The notes under the pieces are model-generated. The model ran no database searches, was not told the origin of the DNA, and saw nothing but the letters and a program-made list of their open reading frames with translations. Made by a program: the position numbers and the translations under genes. From NCBI GenBank assembly GCA_937912125.1, contig CALDOK010000277.1, forward strand, positions 1 through 63,100: a stretch of 63,100 nt of DNA, read 5' to 3'. Origin of the DNA: an uncultured Pseudomonadota bacterium (GTDB lineage: Bacteria > Myxococcota_A > UBA796 > JAFGLY01). Shown here in pieces: positions 22,317 to 30,729 of the stretch. Numbering within the stretch: position 1 is the stretch's first letter; each line of letters starts with the position of its first letter.

Positions 22317-22613
22317 CTAGCGACGGCAGCCCGCCATGCACTCGACCATGTCGATCAGCCGCGGCTCGGCCAGGGTGTACCGGCCGACGCCGTCTTCACG
22401 GACGACCTCGACCAGACCCGTCATGCGGAGGATGCGGAGCTGCTGAGAGACGAGGGCGGGGGCCACGCCGAGCCGCGCGGCCAGATCGCCCACCCGCTCG
22501 TCTTCCACGCACAGCATGGCCACCATGCGCAGCCGCAGGGGATGGCCGAGGGCCTTGAGCATCTCGGACAGCTGCGTCGCGTTCTCTTCGTTGATCAGGG
22601 GCTCGGACACCAC
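22317..22613 (-). CDS. ArsR/SmtB-family regulator, probable persulfide sensor
   Basis: 98-residue winged-helix repressor. Helix-turn-helix ERVGDLAARLGVAPALVSQQ followed by LRILRMTGLVEVVREDG and the wing. Cys35 (AMLCVEDERVG) and C-terminal Cys92/Cys96 (VECMAGCRR) sit where SqrR, BigR and YgaV carry the two cysteines that form a tetrasulfide with reactive sulfur; metal-binding ArsR motifs (ELCVCDL-type) are absent. GTG at 22613 is the likely start (aggaag upstream); a second GTG follows it directly. The gene heads the tusA-dsrE-dsrMK-like operon, so derepression by persulfide is the natural model. Sensing is inferred from Cys position only. Confidence 0.8.
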   Translation of the reverse strand: MVSEPLINEENATQLSEMLKALGHPLRLRMVAMLCVEDERVGDLAARLGVAPALVSQQLRILRMTGLVEVVREDGVGRYTLAEPRLIDMVECMAGCRR

Positions 22614-22754
22614 AGCGGCTTCCTCGTTAAAATCGCTAATCTCAACATGGAGATATTTCTATATTGGTAGCTTTTGAGGTGCAAGCGAAAATTCGCACTC
22701 AGGCTGACCCGCTCCCCCCCTCCCCTCGCCCGACCAACGCGATAGCCAGGAAGC
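22614..22754 (-). promoter_or_regulatory. Promoter/operator region of the sulfur operon
   Basis: AT-rich divergent region between the ArsR gene (-) and aspartate kinase (+). On the minus strand a TTGCAC (22684-22679) and TATAGA (22663-22658), spaced 15 bp, could be a promoter. Just downstream of it is an inverted repeat ATCTC-N6-GAGAT (22639-22654), placed to block transcription when bound; a second inverted repeat GCGAA-AA-TTCGC lies at 22685-22696, just upstream of the -35. Either could be the ArsR operator. Confidence 0.5.
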
Positions 22755-23909
22755 ATGAGCCAGAGTCACCCCATCGTGGTCCAGAAATACGGCGGCTCCT
22801 CCGTCGCCGATGTCCCCATGTTGCTCTCGGTGGCCAAGCGCGTGGTCGCCACCCGCGCCGCTGGTCACCGCGTGGTCGTGGTCGTCTCGGCCATGGGCAA
22901 CACCACCAACGAGCTGCTGGGCCTGGCCCGCCAGGTCTCCCCCGGCCCGGGCCGGCGCGAGCTGGACATGCTCATCTCGGTGGGAGAGCGCATCACCATG
23001 GCGCTGCTGTCCATGGCGGTCAGCGACCTGGGGGTCCCCGCGGTCAGCTTCACCGGCTCCCAGTCCGGCATCATCACCGACGAGAACCACAGCGCCGCCC
23101 GGGTCATCGAGGTGCGCCCCCAGCGCATCCAGCAGGCCCTCGACGACGACAAGGTCGTGATCGTGGCCGGCTTCCAGGGGGTCAGCCGCTCCCGCGAGGT
23201 CACCACCCTGGGCCGGGGCGGCTCCGACACCACCGCCGTGGCCCTGGCGGCGGCACTGGGCGCCGCCTGGTGCGAGATCTGCTCGGACGTGGATGGCGTC
23301 TACAGCGCTGATCCTCGCAAGGTCCCCCAGGCCAGACACCTGGATCGTCTGAGCTTCGAAGAGGCCCTGGCCCTGTTCCGGGCCGGTTCCAAGGTGCTCA
23401 ACGCCGAGGCCACCGCCTTCGCAGCCCACCACGGCATCGTGCTCGCGGCGGTCAAGACCGAGGGTGCCACCCGCAGCACCCGCATCCAGCCCGCCTGGCC
23501 CGAGCTGCCCTCACGGGTGGCCGCGGTCACCGTGGACGCACAGCTGGAGCTCGTGCGCCCGGGGCCCGACGGGATCGACCCGCTGCTGCCCTTCCTGGAC
23601 GAAAACCAGGTGCCCGTGCGCTCCCTCCGCTGCGACGGCGCCATCGTGGACCGTCGCGACTTCCACCACCGCGCCAGCGTCACCTGGCCCGCCGGCGTCA
23701 CCAGCACGCCCGTGGCCGTGGCCACCGCCGCGGGCGCCAGCTGCGGCCGCCTGCCCCTGCTGCGAAGGGGGAGCGCGGCCCTGACAGCGGCGGGCTTCAC
23801 GCTGCTGGGCGCCGAGGCCGACGGTGATCGGCTGGCATGGATCCTCGAGCCAGGGCGCGAGGACGAGGCCGAGCTGCTGCTGCACCGCGTGCTCATCGAG
23901 CAGGGCTGA
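22755..23909 (+). CDS. Aspartate kinase
   Basis: 384-residue first enzyme of the aspartate pathway (lysine, threonine, methionine), phosphorylating aspartate with ATP. Catalytic domain is intact: [12 protein letters not shown] near the N-terminus, [47 protein letters not shown] and [14 protein letters not shown]. The regulatory part after about residue 265 is shorter and diverged: only weak ACT-like pattern is visible, and the usual SRVGxG-type allosteric block is not seen. Feedback control may therefore differ from the norm. ATG at 22755 follows aggaag. It is divergent from the sulfur operon and has no other lysine-synthesis gene nearby. Confidence 0.88.
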   Translation: MSQSHPIVVQKYGGSSVADVPMLLSVAKRVVATRAAGHRVVVVVSAMGNTTNELLGLARQVSPGPGRRELDMLISVGERITMALLSMAVSDLGVPAVSFTGSQSGIITDENHSAARVIEVRPQRIQQALDDDKVVIVAGFQGVSRSREVTTLGRGGSDTTAVALAAALGAAWCEICSDVDGVYSADPRKVPQARHLDRLSFEEALALFRAGSKVLNAEATAFAAHHGIVLAAVKTEGATRSTRIQPAWPELPSRVAAVTVDAQLELVRPGPDGIDPLLPFLDENQVPVRSLRCDGAIVDRRDFHHRASVTWPAGVTSTPVAVATAAGASCGRLPLLRRGSAALTAAGFTLLGAEADGDRLAWILEPGREDEAELLLHRVLIEQG

Positions 23910-23928
23910 CCCGGCGCCGGGGCCTGTT

Positions 23929-24156
23929 CTACGGCTCCCGGACCACGCCCAGGCAGCGATCGGCGGCCGCGCACCACTCGGCGCAGCCCGGATCCAGGCT
24001 CGGGTTGCGCACGTCCAGGCCGCAGCCGCGGCAGGGCAACACCGGCTCGTCCTTCCACAGCTCGAGCTCCGCGCCACAGCCAGGACAGCTCACGTAGACG
24101 ATGTCTCCTGGCTTCCAGCTACGCTGATCCTGTCCTGGGCAGCGGGGGCGATCCAT
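23929..24156 (-). CDS. Small double zinc-ribbon protein
   Basis: 75-residue soluble protein with a Cys-rich fold: CPGCGAELELWKDEPV, then CRGCGLDVRNPSLDPGC and AEWCAAADRCLG. The paired CxxC knuckles would bind one zinc, and the GCAEWC...CLG tail with three further Cys may bind another metal or cluster. Similar small proteins occur widely in deltaproteobacteria without an assigned role. It converges on aspartate kinase, with only 19 bp between stops, where a CCCGGCGCCGGG palindrome (23910-23921) is found. Confidence 0.6.
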   Translation of the reverse strand: MDRPRCPGQDQRSWKPGDIVYVSCPGCGAELELWKDEPVLPCRGCGLDVRNPSLDPGCAEWCAAADRCLGVVREP

Positions 24157-24220
24157 GGCGGGACTCCAGGGTGGCAGGGGGTCTCTCGTAGCCGCAGGTG
24201 CGCCGAAGGTCGGGCTGGCG

Positions 24221-25270
24221 TCAGGCGGGGATCAGCTCCCAGATCTCCACCCGCTCCCGAGTCTTGCGCCGGGGACCAGCGCCCGGGGTGTCCGACGCCC
24301 GGACCTTGCGCTGCAGCTTCTGCACCAGCGTGAACCGCCCGCGCTCCAGCTCGGTGAGGATGGGGTGTGGAGTGTCGGGCTGCACCAGCGAGATCAGGCT
24401 CGAGAACAACAACACCACGCGCCCAGTGGGAGTGAGCCGCGCGAGGGCCTGGTCGAAGAAGCGCTCGAACAGTCCAGGCTCGTAGTACAGCGCGCCGTCG
24501 AGCAAGGTCTCCACCTCGCCCTGGGTCCAAGGTGGATTGAAGACGATCAGCTCGGCGGGCGCGGGGTCAGCCCCCAACAGATCGCCGTGCTCGAGGTCCA
24601 CCGGCAGCGGCGAGGGCAGGCGCGCCAGCTGGCGCTGCACGCTGATGATGGCGTTGGGGTTGTCATCGGTGGCCAGCACGCGCTCGAAGCCAGCCTTGCA
24701 GAGCATCAAGGCCAACACACCGCAGCCGGTGCCCACATCGACCGCGCGGGTGCGGGGCCCCTGGTACTGGCTGAGCCAGGTCGCGAACAGCTCGAGGTGT
24801 GTCACCCGCGTCGGCACATAGGTGCCATAGAACGGGTACACGCGGTAGCCCAGCACCGCCAGGTGGGCGCCCTTGGTGTACCAGATCCAGGCGCTGTAGA
24901 GATCCTGGGCGTCGGCAAAGGACAACGCGAAGCGAGACAGCTCCGGGTAGAGCTGCTGGAGGAAGCCGATGGCGGGCGCCTCGGCCAGCGCCAGGTGATG
25001 GTCGACGACGGGCGCCAGCAGGCGCTGGGACGCCGCCCCGAAGCTGTGCCTGAAGCTGCGACGGGCCTGGTAGCCGGCGTCGTCGGCGGGGGCGGGCAGC
25101 AGGGCGCGCAGCTGCGCCATGATGGCGAGCCCGGTGCTGTAGGTGTCGGTCAGGATCAGCTGCTCACCCGCGCGCAGGCGCATGGCGGCCCGGCGGGGGG
25201 AGCTGTTCCGATCCACGGAGCTCGCGGCGTGACTGGGCTGCGGCTCCGGGCGGTGCGGGCGAAGGGACAT
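24221..25270 (-). CDS. Class I SAM-dependent methyltransferase, PrmC/HemK-like core
   Basis: 349-residue cytosolic methyltransferase. Motif I AVDVGTGCGVLALML binds S-adenosylmethionine; LATDDNPNAI follows; the catalytic motif is IVFNPPWTQGE, the NPP(Y/W) type found in enzymes that methylate glutamine or exocyclic nitrogen (PrmC, N6-adenine and rRNA guanine N2 enzymes). The N-terminal 150 residues are helical and unlike PrmC's substrate domain, so the target is unknown. The ATG (25270) overlaps the TGA of the metallopeptidase by one base, so translation is coupled, an odd partner for a secreted peptidase. GTG at 25273 is a possible alternative start. Confidence 0.75.
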   Translation of the reverse strand: MSLRPHRPEPQPSHAASSVDRNSSPRRAAMRLRAGEQLILTDTYSTGLAIMAQLRALLPAPADDAGYQARRSFRHSFGAASQRLLAPVVDHHLALAEAPAIGFLQQLYPELSRFALSFADAQDLYSAWIWYTKGAHLAVLGYRVYPFYGTYVPTRVTHLELFATWLSQYQGPRTRAVDVGTGCGVLALMLCKAGFERVLATDDNPNAIISVQRQLARLPSPLPVDLEHGDLLGADPAPAELIVFNPPWTQGEVETLLDGALYYEPGLFERFFDQALARLTPTGRVVLLFSSLISLVQPDTPHPILTELERGRFTLVQKLQRKVRASDTPGAGPRRKTRERVEIWELIPA

Positions 25271-27480
25271 CACCGACTCCGCAGGGGGCGGCTCCGGCGA
25301 CGCACCGCGCCCAGAGCCAGCAGACCGAGCAGGGCCGCGCCGCTCACCGGACCGGAGCCCTGGCTGCAGCCGCAGCCGTCCTCGTCGATGTCGGGGTCGC
25401 CGTCACCGGTGTCGCCGGGCAGCTCGCCGAGCTCCACCTGGGTGGTGATGGTCATCTTGGCGGCGGTGCAGTTCATGTGACGCATGGCCAGGTAGTAGGT
25501 CGTGTCGTTGTCGAGCGGGATGAGCTCGGGGTCGAGCACGATGGAGCTGGGGTTGCCGTCCACGGCCAGATCGTAGTCGCGGGCGTAGGGCACATCCAGG
25601 TTGAAGCCCATGCCCGTGTTCACCGACTCCATGTCGAAGGTGACCAGCTCGCCCCGGCGCACGTAGAAGCCATACTGCAGGGCGTCTTCGTCGACAGCGC
25701 CGCCGTAGAGGCGCTCCATGGTCAGATCGAGCTGCAGGGCCTCCACGGGGCCTTCGCTGGCGGGCGGCGTGGTGAAGGCCAGCTGGAAGGGCATGGTGAA
25801 GGCGAAGTCGCCTTCGCGGGCGGTGTCGCAGATGGACTCCGGGATGTCGGTCAGGCCCATGATGAGGTTGACCCGGAAGACCACCGGCTCGTCGATGGAG
25901 AGGTCCAGGGCTCGGCCGCATCGCAGCATGCCGCGCTCCTCCATGATGAGCTCGACCTGCTCGACGTCCGCCGCCTCGAGGCCGCCCTCGTCCACCATCT
26001 CCCAGGCCACGGCGACGCTCATCTCGGCGAGCTCGGCGAAGGTGGGGGAGCTGGAGAGCATGCCCAGGGCGTCGTAGATGATGACATCGGCGGCCTCCTG
26101 GCCTACCACCTGGACCATGTCCCAGGTGGCGCCGCCCACGATCTCGCCGTCGTCATGGGACTCGCCCGTGAGGTCGGCGGGGCAGGTGTTGTCGTTGTCC
26201 ATGTCGCGCACGGGGATGTACTCGCCCACCAGAGAGTCACCCTGGTAGGAGCCGGCCCAGAAGTCGGCCACACCCTCGTGCATACCGCCGATGGCGTTGT
26301 TCCAGCCGTACTCGTCGTAGACGATGAAGTCCTGGGGGAACGCGGTGCGCGCCTCGATGATGGCGTGGCCGTGCTCGTGGGCGATGATGTCCGTGTCGTA
26401 GCAGAAGTCGCCCACGCTGCCCTGACCGAAGACCAGCATGTCGTTGCCGAACATGTCCTGGCTGAAGTAGGCGTTGTCGTAGGTGCCGCCGGCGTCCTCG
26501 CGGTAGTTGACGTAGGCGTACAGGGGGCTGTCGAACTCGTGGCCCAGGCTGTCGACGAAGAAACTGCGCAGGGTTGAGAGGTGGAAGTAGGTATGCACCT
26601 CGGCAAACGCGTCGTCCACCGAGTCCTCATCAGGCTCGTAGAAGAAGTCGCCCTGCTCGTCGGCCACCGCCAGCTGAGTCTCCACCTGGCTGCTGCCCTC
26701 GAAGGCGATACTCTCGACGGTGACCCGAGCGCCGGTCATGGTCTCCATGGCGCCGGTCAGGCCCTCGATCTCCACATCGATGGTGTCGCCGTCCAGGGGG
26801 CTCTGATCCCAGACCGTGCCGCTGGCCTCCCGGCGGCGATCGGCGATGCTGAGCACGGCGCCGCTGTGGGCGTCGACGGTGACCAGCACGGAGCGGATGG
26901 GAGCGGGGGTGGACAGGGCCACGCGCCATGCGAGCAGGGCCTGGCCGCCCCGGGGCAGGATGACCAGCTCGGGCTGCGGGCGTCCGTGGAGGCTGGCCAT
27001 GGGCAGCTCGACGGCCTGCAGGGCGATGGCCACAGCGCCCTGGCCGTCGACCTGGGGCTGGGTGTCCACCCGCAGGTCGGCCCGCCCACTGGCGCGGACC
27101 ATGCTGACGGTCCCGCCGTCAGCGACCTTGACCGTGGCGAAGGCGCCGTCCACAGGTACGCCCTGCCAGCTCTGCTGCAGCCGCACGATGCGGCCGCCGT
27201 GGGCGGGCAGCTCAGCCGCGAGCTCGAGGCTCAGGCCCTGCAGACCGAGCAGTGGGGCTTGCTCGTCCAGGAAGCTCCGGGCGACCTGCTCGGGAGACCC
27301 CGCGTAGGGGCCCGCGCGGAAGCCGTGGGCCAGCACCTGGCCGCCCCGCCTATCGAGGCTCAGTGGGCGGGCGTGGGAGGCCTCGAGCTGGACGGTGAGC
27401 TCGCCTGCGGTGGCCGCGAAGCCCAGACCGGGGGTGAGCAGGGCGATGAGCAGAGCGGCTGAGCGCGCGGAGACGATCAT
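25270..27480 (-). CDS. Secreted zinc metallopeptidase with MYXO-CTERM-like tail (paralogue)
   Basis: 736 residues with the same plan as the gene at 11649-13877: signal peptide, FTP/PepSY-like propeptide (GPYAGSPEQVARSFLDEQ; VTVDAHSGAVLSIADRR), gluzincin catalytic domain with HEHGH at 368-372 and GMHEGVADFWAGS carrying the third zinc ligand, a beta-rich domain, then DGCGCSQGSG, a hydrophobic segment and an Arg cluster. Several acidic clusters suggest calcium binding. The start at 27480 is set by the signal peptide; the ribosome site is weak, and the frame upstream lacks protein character. It is followed by the coupled methyltransferase gene. Substrate unknown. Confidence 0.85.
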   Translation of the reverse strand: MIVSARSAALLIALLTPGLGFAATAGELTVQLEASHARPLSLDRRGGQVLAHGFRAGPYAGSPEQVARSFLDEQAPLLGLQGLSLELAAELPAHGGRIVRLQQSWQGVPVDGAFATVKVADGGTVSMVRASGRADLRVDTQPQVDGQGAVAIALQAVELPMASLHGRPQPELVILPRGGQALLAWRVALSTPAPIRSVLVTVDAHSGAVLSIADRRREASGTVWDQSPLDGDTIDVEIEGLTGAMETMTGARVTVESIAFEGSSQVETQLAVADEQGDFFYEPDEDSVDDAFAEVHTYFHLSTLRSFFVDSLGHEFDSPLYAYVNYREDAGGTYDNAYFSQDMFGNDMLVFGQGSVGDFCYDTDIIAHEHGHAIIEARTAFPQDFIVYDEYGWNNAIGGMHEGVADFWAGSYQGDSLVGEYIPVRDMDNDNTCPADLTGESHDDGEIVGGATWDMVQVVGQEAADVIIYDALGMLSSSPTFAELAEMSVAVAWEMVDEGGLEAADVEQVELIMEERGMLRCGRALDLSIDEPVVFRVNLIMGLTDIPESICDTAREGDFAFTMPFQLAFTTPPASEGPVEALQLDLTMERLYGGAVDEDALQYGFYVRRGELVTFDMESVNTGMGFNLDVPYARDYDLAVDGNPSSIVLDPELIPLDNDTTYYLAMRHMNCTAAKMTITTQVELGELPGDTGDGDPDIDEDGCGCSQGSGPVSGAALLGLLALGAVRRRSRPLRSR

Positions 27481-27718
27481 GGAGCACCACGAGAGAGGGG
27501 CTCTGGAGTGTAGTCGGCCCAGAGGATGGGGCCCGGGAATCTTGGACAAAACCAGGTCAGGAGTCCGCCGGGTCACACCGCGACCCCCCTCCCACACCGC
27601 AAGCCCCGCCCCCCACGTGCGGACCCCAGCAAGAAAAGGTCCGGTGATCCTCGATTTGGGCCCCATCCGTGGCAGGATGGCAGGCGGCAGCTTCGCCGCG
27701 CTTCCCCAGGAGCTTCCC

Positions 27719-29056
27719 ATGCGCACCGTCCTCGTACTGGCCCTGTTGGCCCCCCTGATCGGCTGTCCTGGCCCCGCGGCGGATGACAGCGGGACCACCC
27801 AGGACGGGTGGCTACCCGACACCAGCCTCGGGACCTTCTTCTCCCTGGCCCGCGTGCATCGCCTGGAGATCACGCTGGACTCGCAGGCCTGGGACAGCCT
27901 GCTCGACGACCCCCACGGCTACGTCCACGGGGACATCGTCCTGGACGGGGCCGCCTACGACGACGTGGGCGTGCGCCTCAAGGGCGGGGCCGGCTCGTTC
28001 GTACCCCTGGACGGGGACTACCCCGAGATCTCCGGAGACGGCAACGGCAACCCGGGCAAGACGGCGTTCATCCTGAACCTGGACAAGTACGTGGACGGCC
28101 AGGAGCACCTGGGCCTGGAGAAGCTCACGATGAACAACCTGGTGCAGGACGACTCCTGCATCCACGAGACCACGGGCTACGCCCTGTTCCGCGAAGGCGG
28201 CGCGCCCGCGCCCCGGGTCGCCTACACCGACCTGTCGCTCAATGGCGAGGGCCGCGGGCTCTTCCTGCTCGTCGAGGCCCAGGACAACAGCCTGTTCCTG
28301 GACGACTGGTACGGCAGCGACCAGGGCAACCTGTACGAGGGCGAGTACGGCACCGACCTCCGATCGGAGCACGCGGAGGCCTTCGACCAGGACAACGGCG
28401 ACGACGAGAGCCGAGACGACATCCGGGCGGCGGCGGCCCTGCTGGACCAGGCCGAGCAGGCAGGCGGCGACGAGGGCTACGCGATGATGCGCGAACTGAT
28501 CGACATGGACGAGTACCTGGCCTTCGCCGCCACCGAGATCTACCTGGGCCACTGGGACGGCTACAGCCCCAGCATGAACAACTACAAGGTCCACCACCAC
28601 CCCGACAGCGGGCGCTGGACCTTCCTACCCTGGGGCACCGACCAGCTCTTCGAAGAACAGTTCGAGCCCTATGGCGGGGTGATGATGGAGCTGGGGCCCA
28701 CCTGGCGCGGCGGCCGGGTACACGAGCTGTGCTTCGCCTCGCCGGCCTGCCGCGGCGCGCTGCACGAGGCCTTCCTGCAGGTGCTCGAGCGGGTGGAGCG
28801 CATGGATCTGGCCGGGCTGAGCCACGAAGCGCAGGCCCTGGTGGAGGATCGCGCCCTGGCGGAGTCCACCGCCCACGGCGATCCCGCGATCACCCGTGAG
28901 GCATGGGAGCAGGTGGACCACTACATGGCCGAGCGGCCAGGGCAACTCCATGCCTGGCTGGGCTGCCTGGTGGGCGAGCTTGTGGACCATGACGAAGACG
29001 GCTGGGACGGGTGTACCGAGGACCCGGACGACCGCGAGCCGGAGATCGGACCTTAG
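27719..29056 (+). CDS. CotH-like kinase-family lipoprotein
   Basis: 445 residues resembling CotH-type atypical protein kinases, which in Bacillus phosphorylate spore coat proteins. The signal ends in a lipobox (LLAPLIGC). Recognisable blocks: GVRLKGGAGSF, KTAFILNLDKYVDGQ, LEKLTMNNLVQDDS, ETTGYALFREGGAPAPR, YTDLSLNGEGRGLFLLVEA and, later, WTFLPWGTDQLFE, the usual order for this family in secreted bacterial members. The C-terminal part ends with a calcium-binding-like DHDEDGWDGCTEDPDD. ATG at 27719 has aggagc upstream. It is divergent from the metallopeptidase gene. Kinase activity of lipoprotein CotH homologues is unproven. Confidence 0.75.
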   Translation: MRTVLVLALLAPLIGCPGPAADDSGTTQDGWLPDTSLGTFFSLARVHRLEITLDSQAWDSLLDDPHGYVHGDIVLDGAAYDDVGVRLKGGAGSFVPLDGDYPEISGDGNGNPGKTAFILNLDKYVDGQEHLGLEKLTMNNLVQDDSCIHETTGYALFREGGAPAPRVAYTDLSLNGEGRGLFLLVEAQDNSLFLDDWYGSDQGNLYEGEYGTDLRSEHAEAFDQDNGDDESRDDIRAAAALLDQAEQAGGDEGYAMMRELIDMDEYLAFAATEIYLGHWDGYSPSMNNYKVHHHPDSGRWTFLPWGTDQLFEEQFEPYGGVMMELGPTWRGGRVHELCFASPACRGALHEAFLQVLERVERMDLAGLSHEAQALVEDRALAESTAHGDPAITREAWEQVDHYMAERPGQLHAWLGCLVGELVDHDEDGWDGCTEDPDDREPEIGP

Positions 29057-29061
29057 GAACC

Positions 29062-29496
29062 CTACAGGAACAGCGCGCCGGCCGCGGCCGCGGTGCAGAG
29101 CAGCGCGACGACGATCAGCGCACACCCCACGCCCGCCAGCCCCACAGCCACACCTCCACCGCCCCGGGGGCCCGTGAAGCTCACCTGGTCGGGCTGCCGC
29201 GGGTCGTAGATCAGCGGGATCACGGACCCCAGCGCAGGCGGGTCGGCCTCGCCGGGCGCGCTGGCCTCGTGCGCCTGCCCGTCTGCGGTGCTGTAGCGCA
29301 CGATGGGGAAGTAGACGCGACGGTGGATGGCGGTGGCCGTGCTCAGGTGCTCCCGGTGGCCGACCACCACAGCAGCAGCGCTCACCGCGCGGCGGTTGAA
29401 GCCGGCGTTCTTGCGCAGGAACACCAGCCCCACCAGCAGCAGCGCCACGCCCATCAGGGCGAAGGAGCCGGCGAGGAAGAGGAGCAGGGCGATCAC
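29062..29496 (-). CDS. DUF3592-like small membrane protein
   Basis: About 144 residues with a membrane helix at each end (IALLLFLAGSFALMGVALLL and GGVAVGLAGVGCALIVVALL). Between them is a small beta domain: VYFPIVRYSTADG, GSVIPLIYDPRQPDQV, exactly the pattern of DUF3592 proteins. GTG at 29496 is chosen because it puts the first helix at the N-terminus; a longer form from 29574 would add 26 residues with no domain character. Role unknown. Third gene of a leftward cluster of membrane proteins. Confidence 0.65.
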   Translation of the reverse strand: MIALLLFLAGSFALMGVALLLVGLVFLRKNAGFNRRAVSAAAVVVGHREHLSTATAIHRRVYFPIVRYSTADGQAHEASAPGEADPPALGSVIPLIYDPRQPDQVSFTGPRGGGGVAVGLAGVGCALIVVALLCTAAAAGALFL

Positions 29497-29589
29497 TCGG
29501 CCATGGTACCCCAGCGTCCCCCATCGCGGGACGCCAGAGCCATGGAGGCTCAGCCCGATCCCCCCGGACTCCACGGGATCGACCCGACC

Positions 29590-30729
29590 TCACCGCCGGC
29601 GGACGCGCCTGCGCTTGCGCTCCCTCCAGCCTCTGCCCTCACCCCCAGCCTGCCCGCCACCTGGGGGGGGGCGGTGCGGCTGCGCCCCGAACAGGGCCTC
29701 GGGATCGGGCAGCCAGGCCCACGCCGAGGCGCAGTGCGCGGGCCCGAACTTCAACCTCTCCTCGGCCTCGGCGGTCCGGGCCGCGTCGTCGAACTCGAGC
29801 CGCGGCGCCATGGCCGTGGGGTGCCCACTCCACCACGAGTGGCGCGGAGACCAGCCCCGCGCCGGCACGCGCAGGGCCCAGGTTGCCACGCCGAAGCGCC
29901 GCCGGGTCAGCGTGACCCAGCCCGCCTCGAGCCCCCACTCCACCCGCAGGCTGCGCCCCAGGCGCCAGGCCAGAATCCCCACCGCCAAGGCCAGGACCGC
30001 TCCGCTGACCCAGGTGGCCAGCGCCATGGAGAGTGCCATGGTGACGGCCAGGCCCGCCCCCGCCAGCGCGGCGACCACCACCCACAGGGTGGCCTCACGG
30101 GGATCGGCGTCGAGCCCGTCGGTGGGAAGATCCAACCGCACCCCGTCGCCGCTGCGCTCGAGGGAGGGCCGGAGCACGCCCAGGCGCAGCTGGGCCCAGC
30201 CCACGCAGCGCAGCAGCCAGGGCATGTTGGCGCGCAGACGCTCGATGCCCCCCGCGGCGCCGGCGTAGCGAGCCGTGAGGTCGGCCTGGATGGCCTCGCT
30301 CAGCTGCTGCGCCCCCTCGCGCCCTCCCAGATAGAGCTCGTCCAGCGAGGCCGCGTCGAGGTGCAGCTCGGTGACCACATTGTGGCCGTCGACGCCCGGA
30401 TCTCCCCAGCCGCCCAGGCCCATCACCCGCGCCCGCACCGCCGGAGGCAGCTGCCGGCGGCGAAAGGGCACCCCCAGCAGGCTGTAGCTGAGCACCGGGC
30501 CCGGAGGCTCGAGGCGCAGGCGAAAGCGGCTGGTCCACTGCCCACCCAGGGCCAACGCCACGGCGAACGCCAAGACCCCCACGGTGATCTGCCAGCCGGC
30601 CTGGTCCAGGACCACGAAGGCGCCGCAACCCCCAACCAGCGCCACCAGGATCCACCAGCCCTGGCCGCTCAGGTAGTCGCGACCGCTGTACTCGACGACG
30701 CCGTCGCGCTCCCGGCGGCTGAAGCTCAC
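29590..30729 (-). CDS. Membrane protein, unknown function
   Basis: 379 residues with two pairs of membrane helices (about residues 24-65 and 220-262), each pair followed by a soluble portion; the C-terminus is an Arg/Gly/Pro-rich basic tail. No family recognised. The GTG start (30729) overlaps the TGA of the MFS/spermidine-synthase-like gene in a GTGA arrangement, so the two are translationally coupled and probably act together. A run of nine C residues in the coding strand (complement of 29663-29671), near the 3' end, is a possible slippage site. Confidence 0.6.
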   Translation of the reverse strand: MSFSRRERDGVVEYSGRDYLSGQGWWILVALVGGCGAFVVLDQAGWQITVGVLAFAVALALGGQWTSRFRLRLEPPGPVLSYSLLGVPFRRRQLPPAVRARVMGLGGWGDPGVDGHNVVTELHLDAASLDELYLGGREGAQQLSEAIQADLTARYAGAAGGIERLRANMPWLLRCVGWAQLRLGVLRPSLERSGDGVRLDLPTDGLDADPREATLWVVVAALAGAGLAVTMALSMALATWVSGAVLALAVGILAWRLGRSLRVEWGLEAGWVTLTRRRFGVATWALRVPARGWSPRHSWWSGHPTAMAPRLEFDDAARTAEAEERLKFGPAHCASAWAWLPDPEALFGAQPHRPPPGGGQAGGEGRGWRERKRRRVRRR

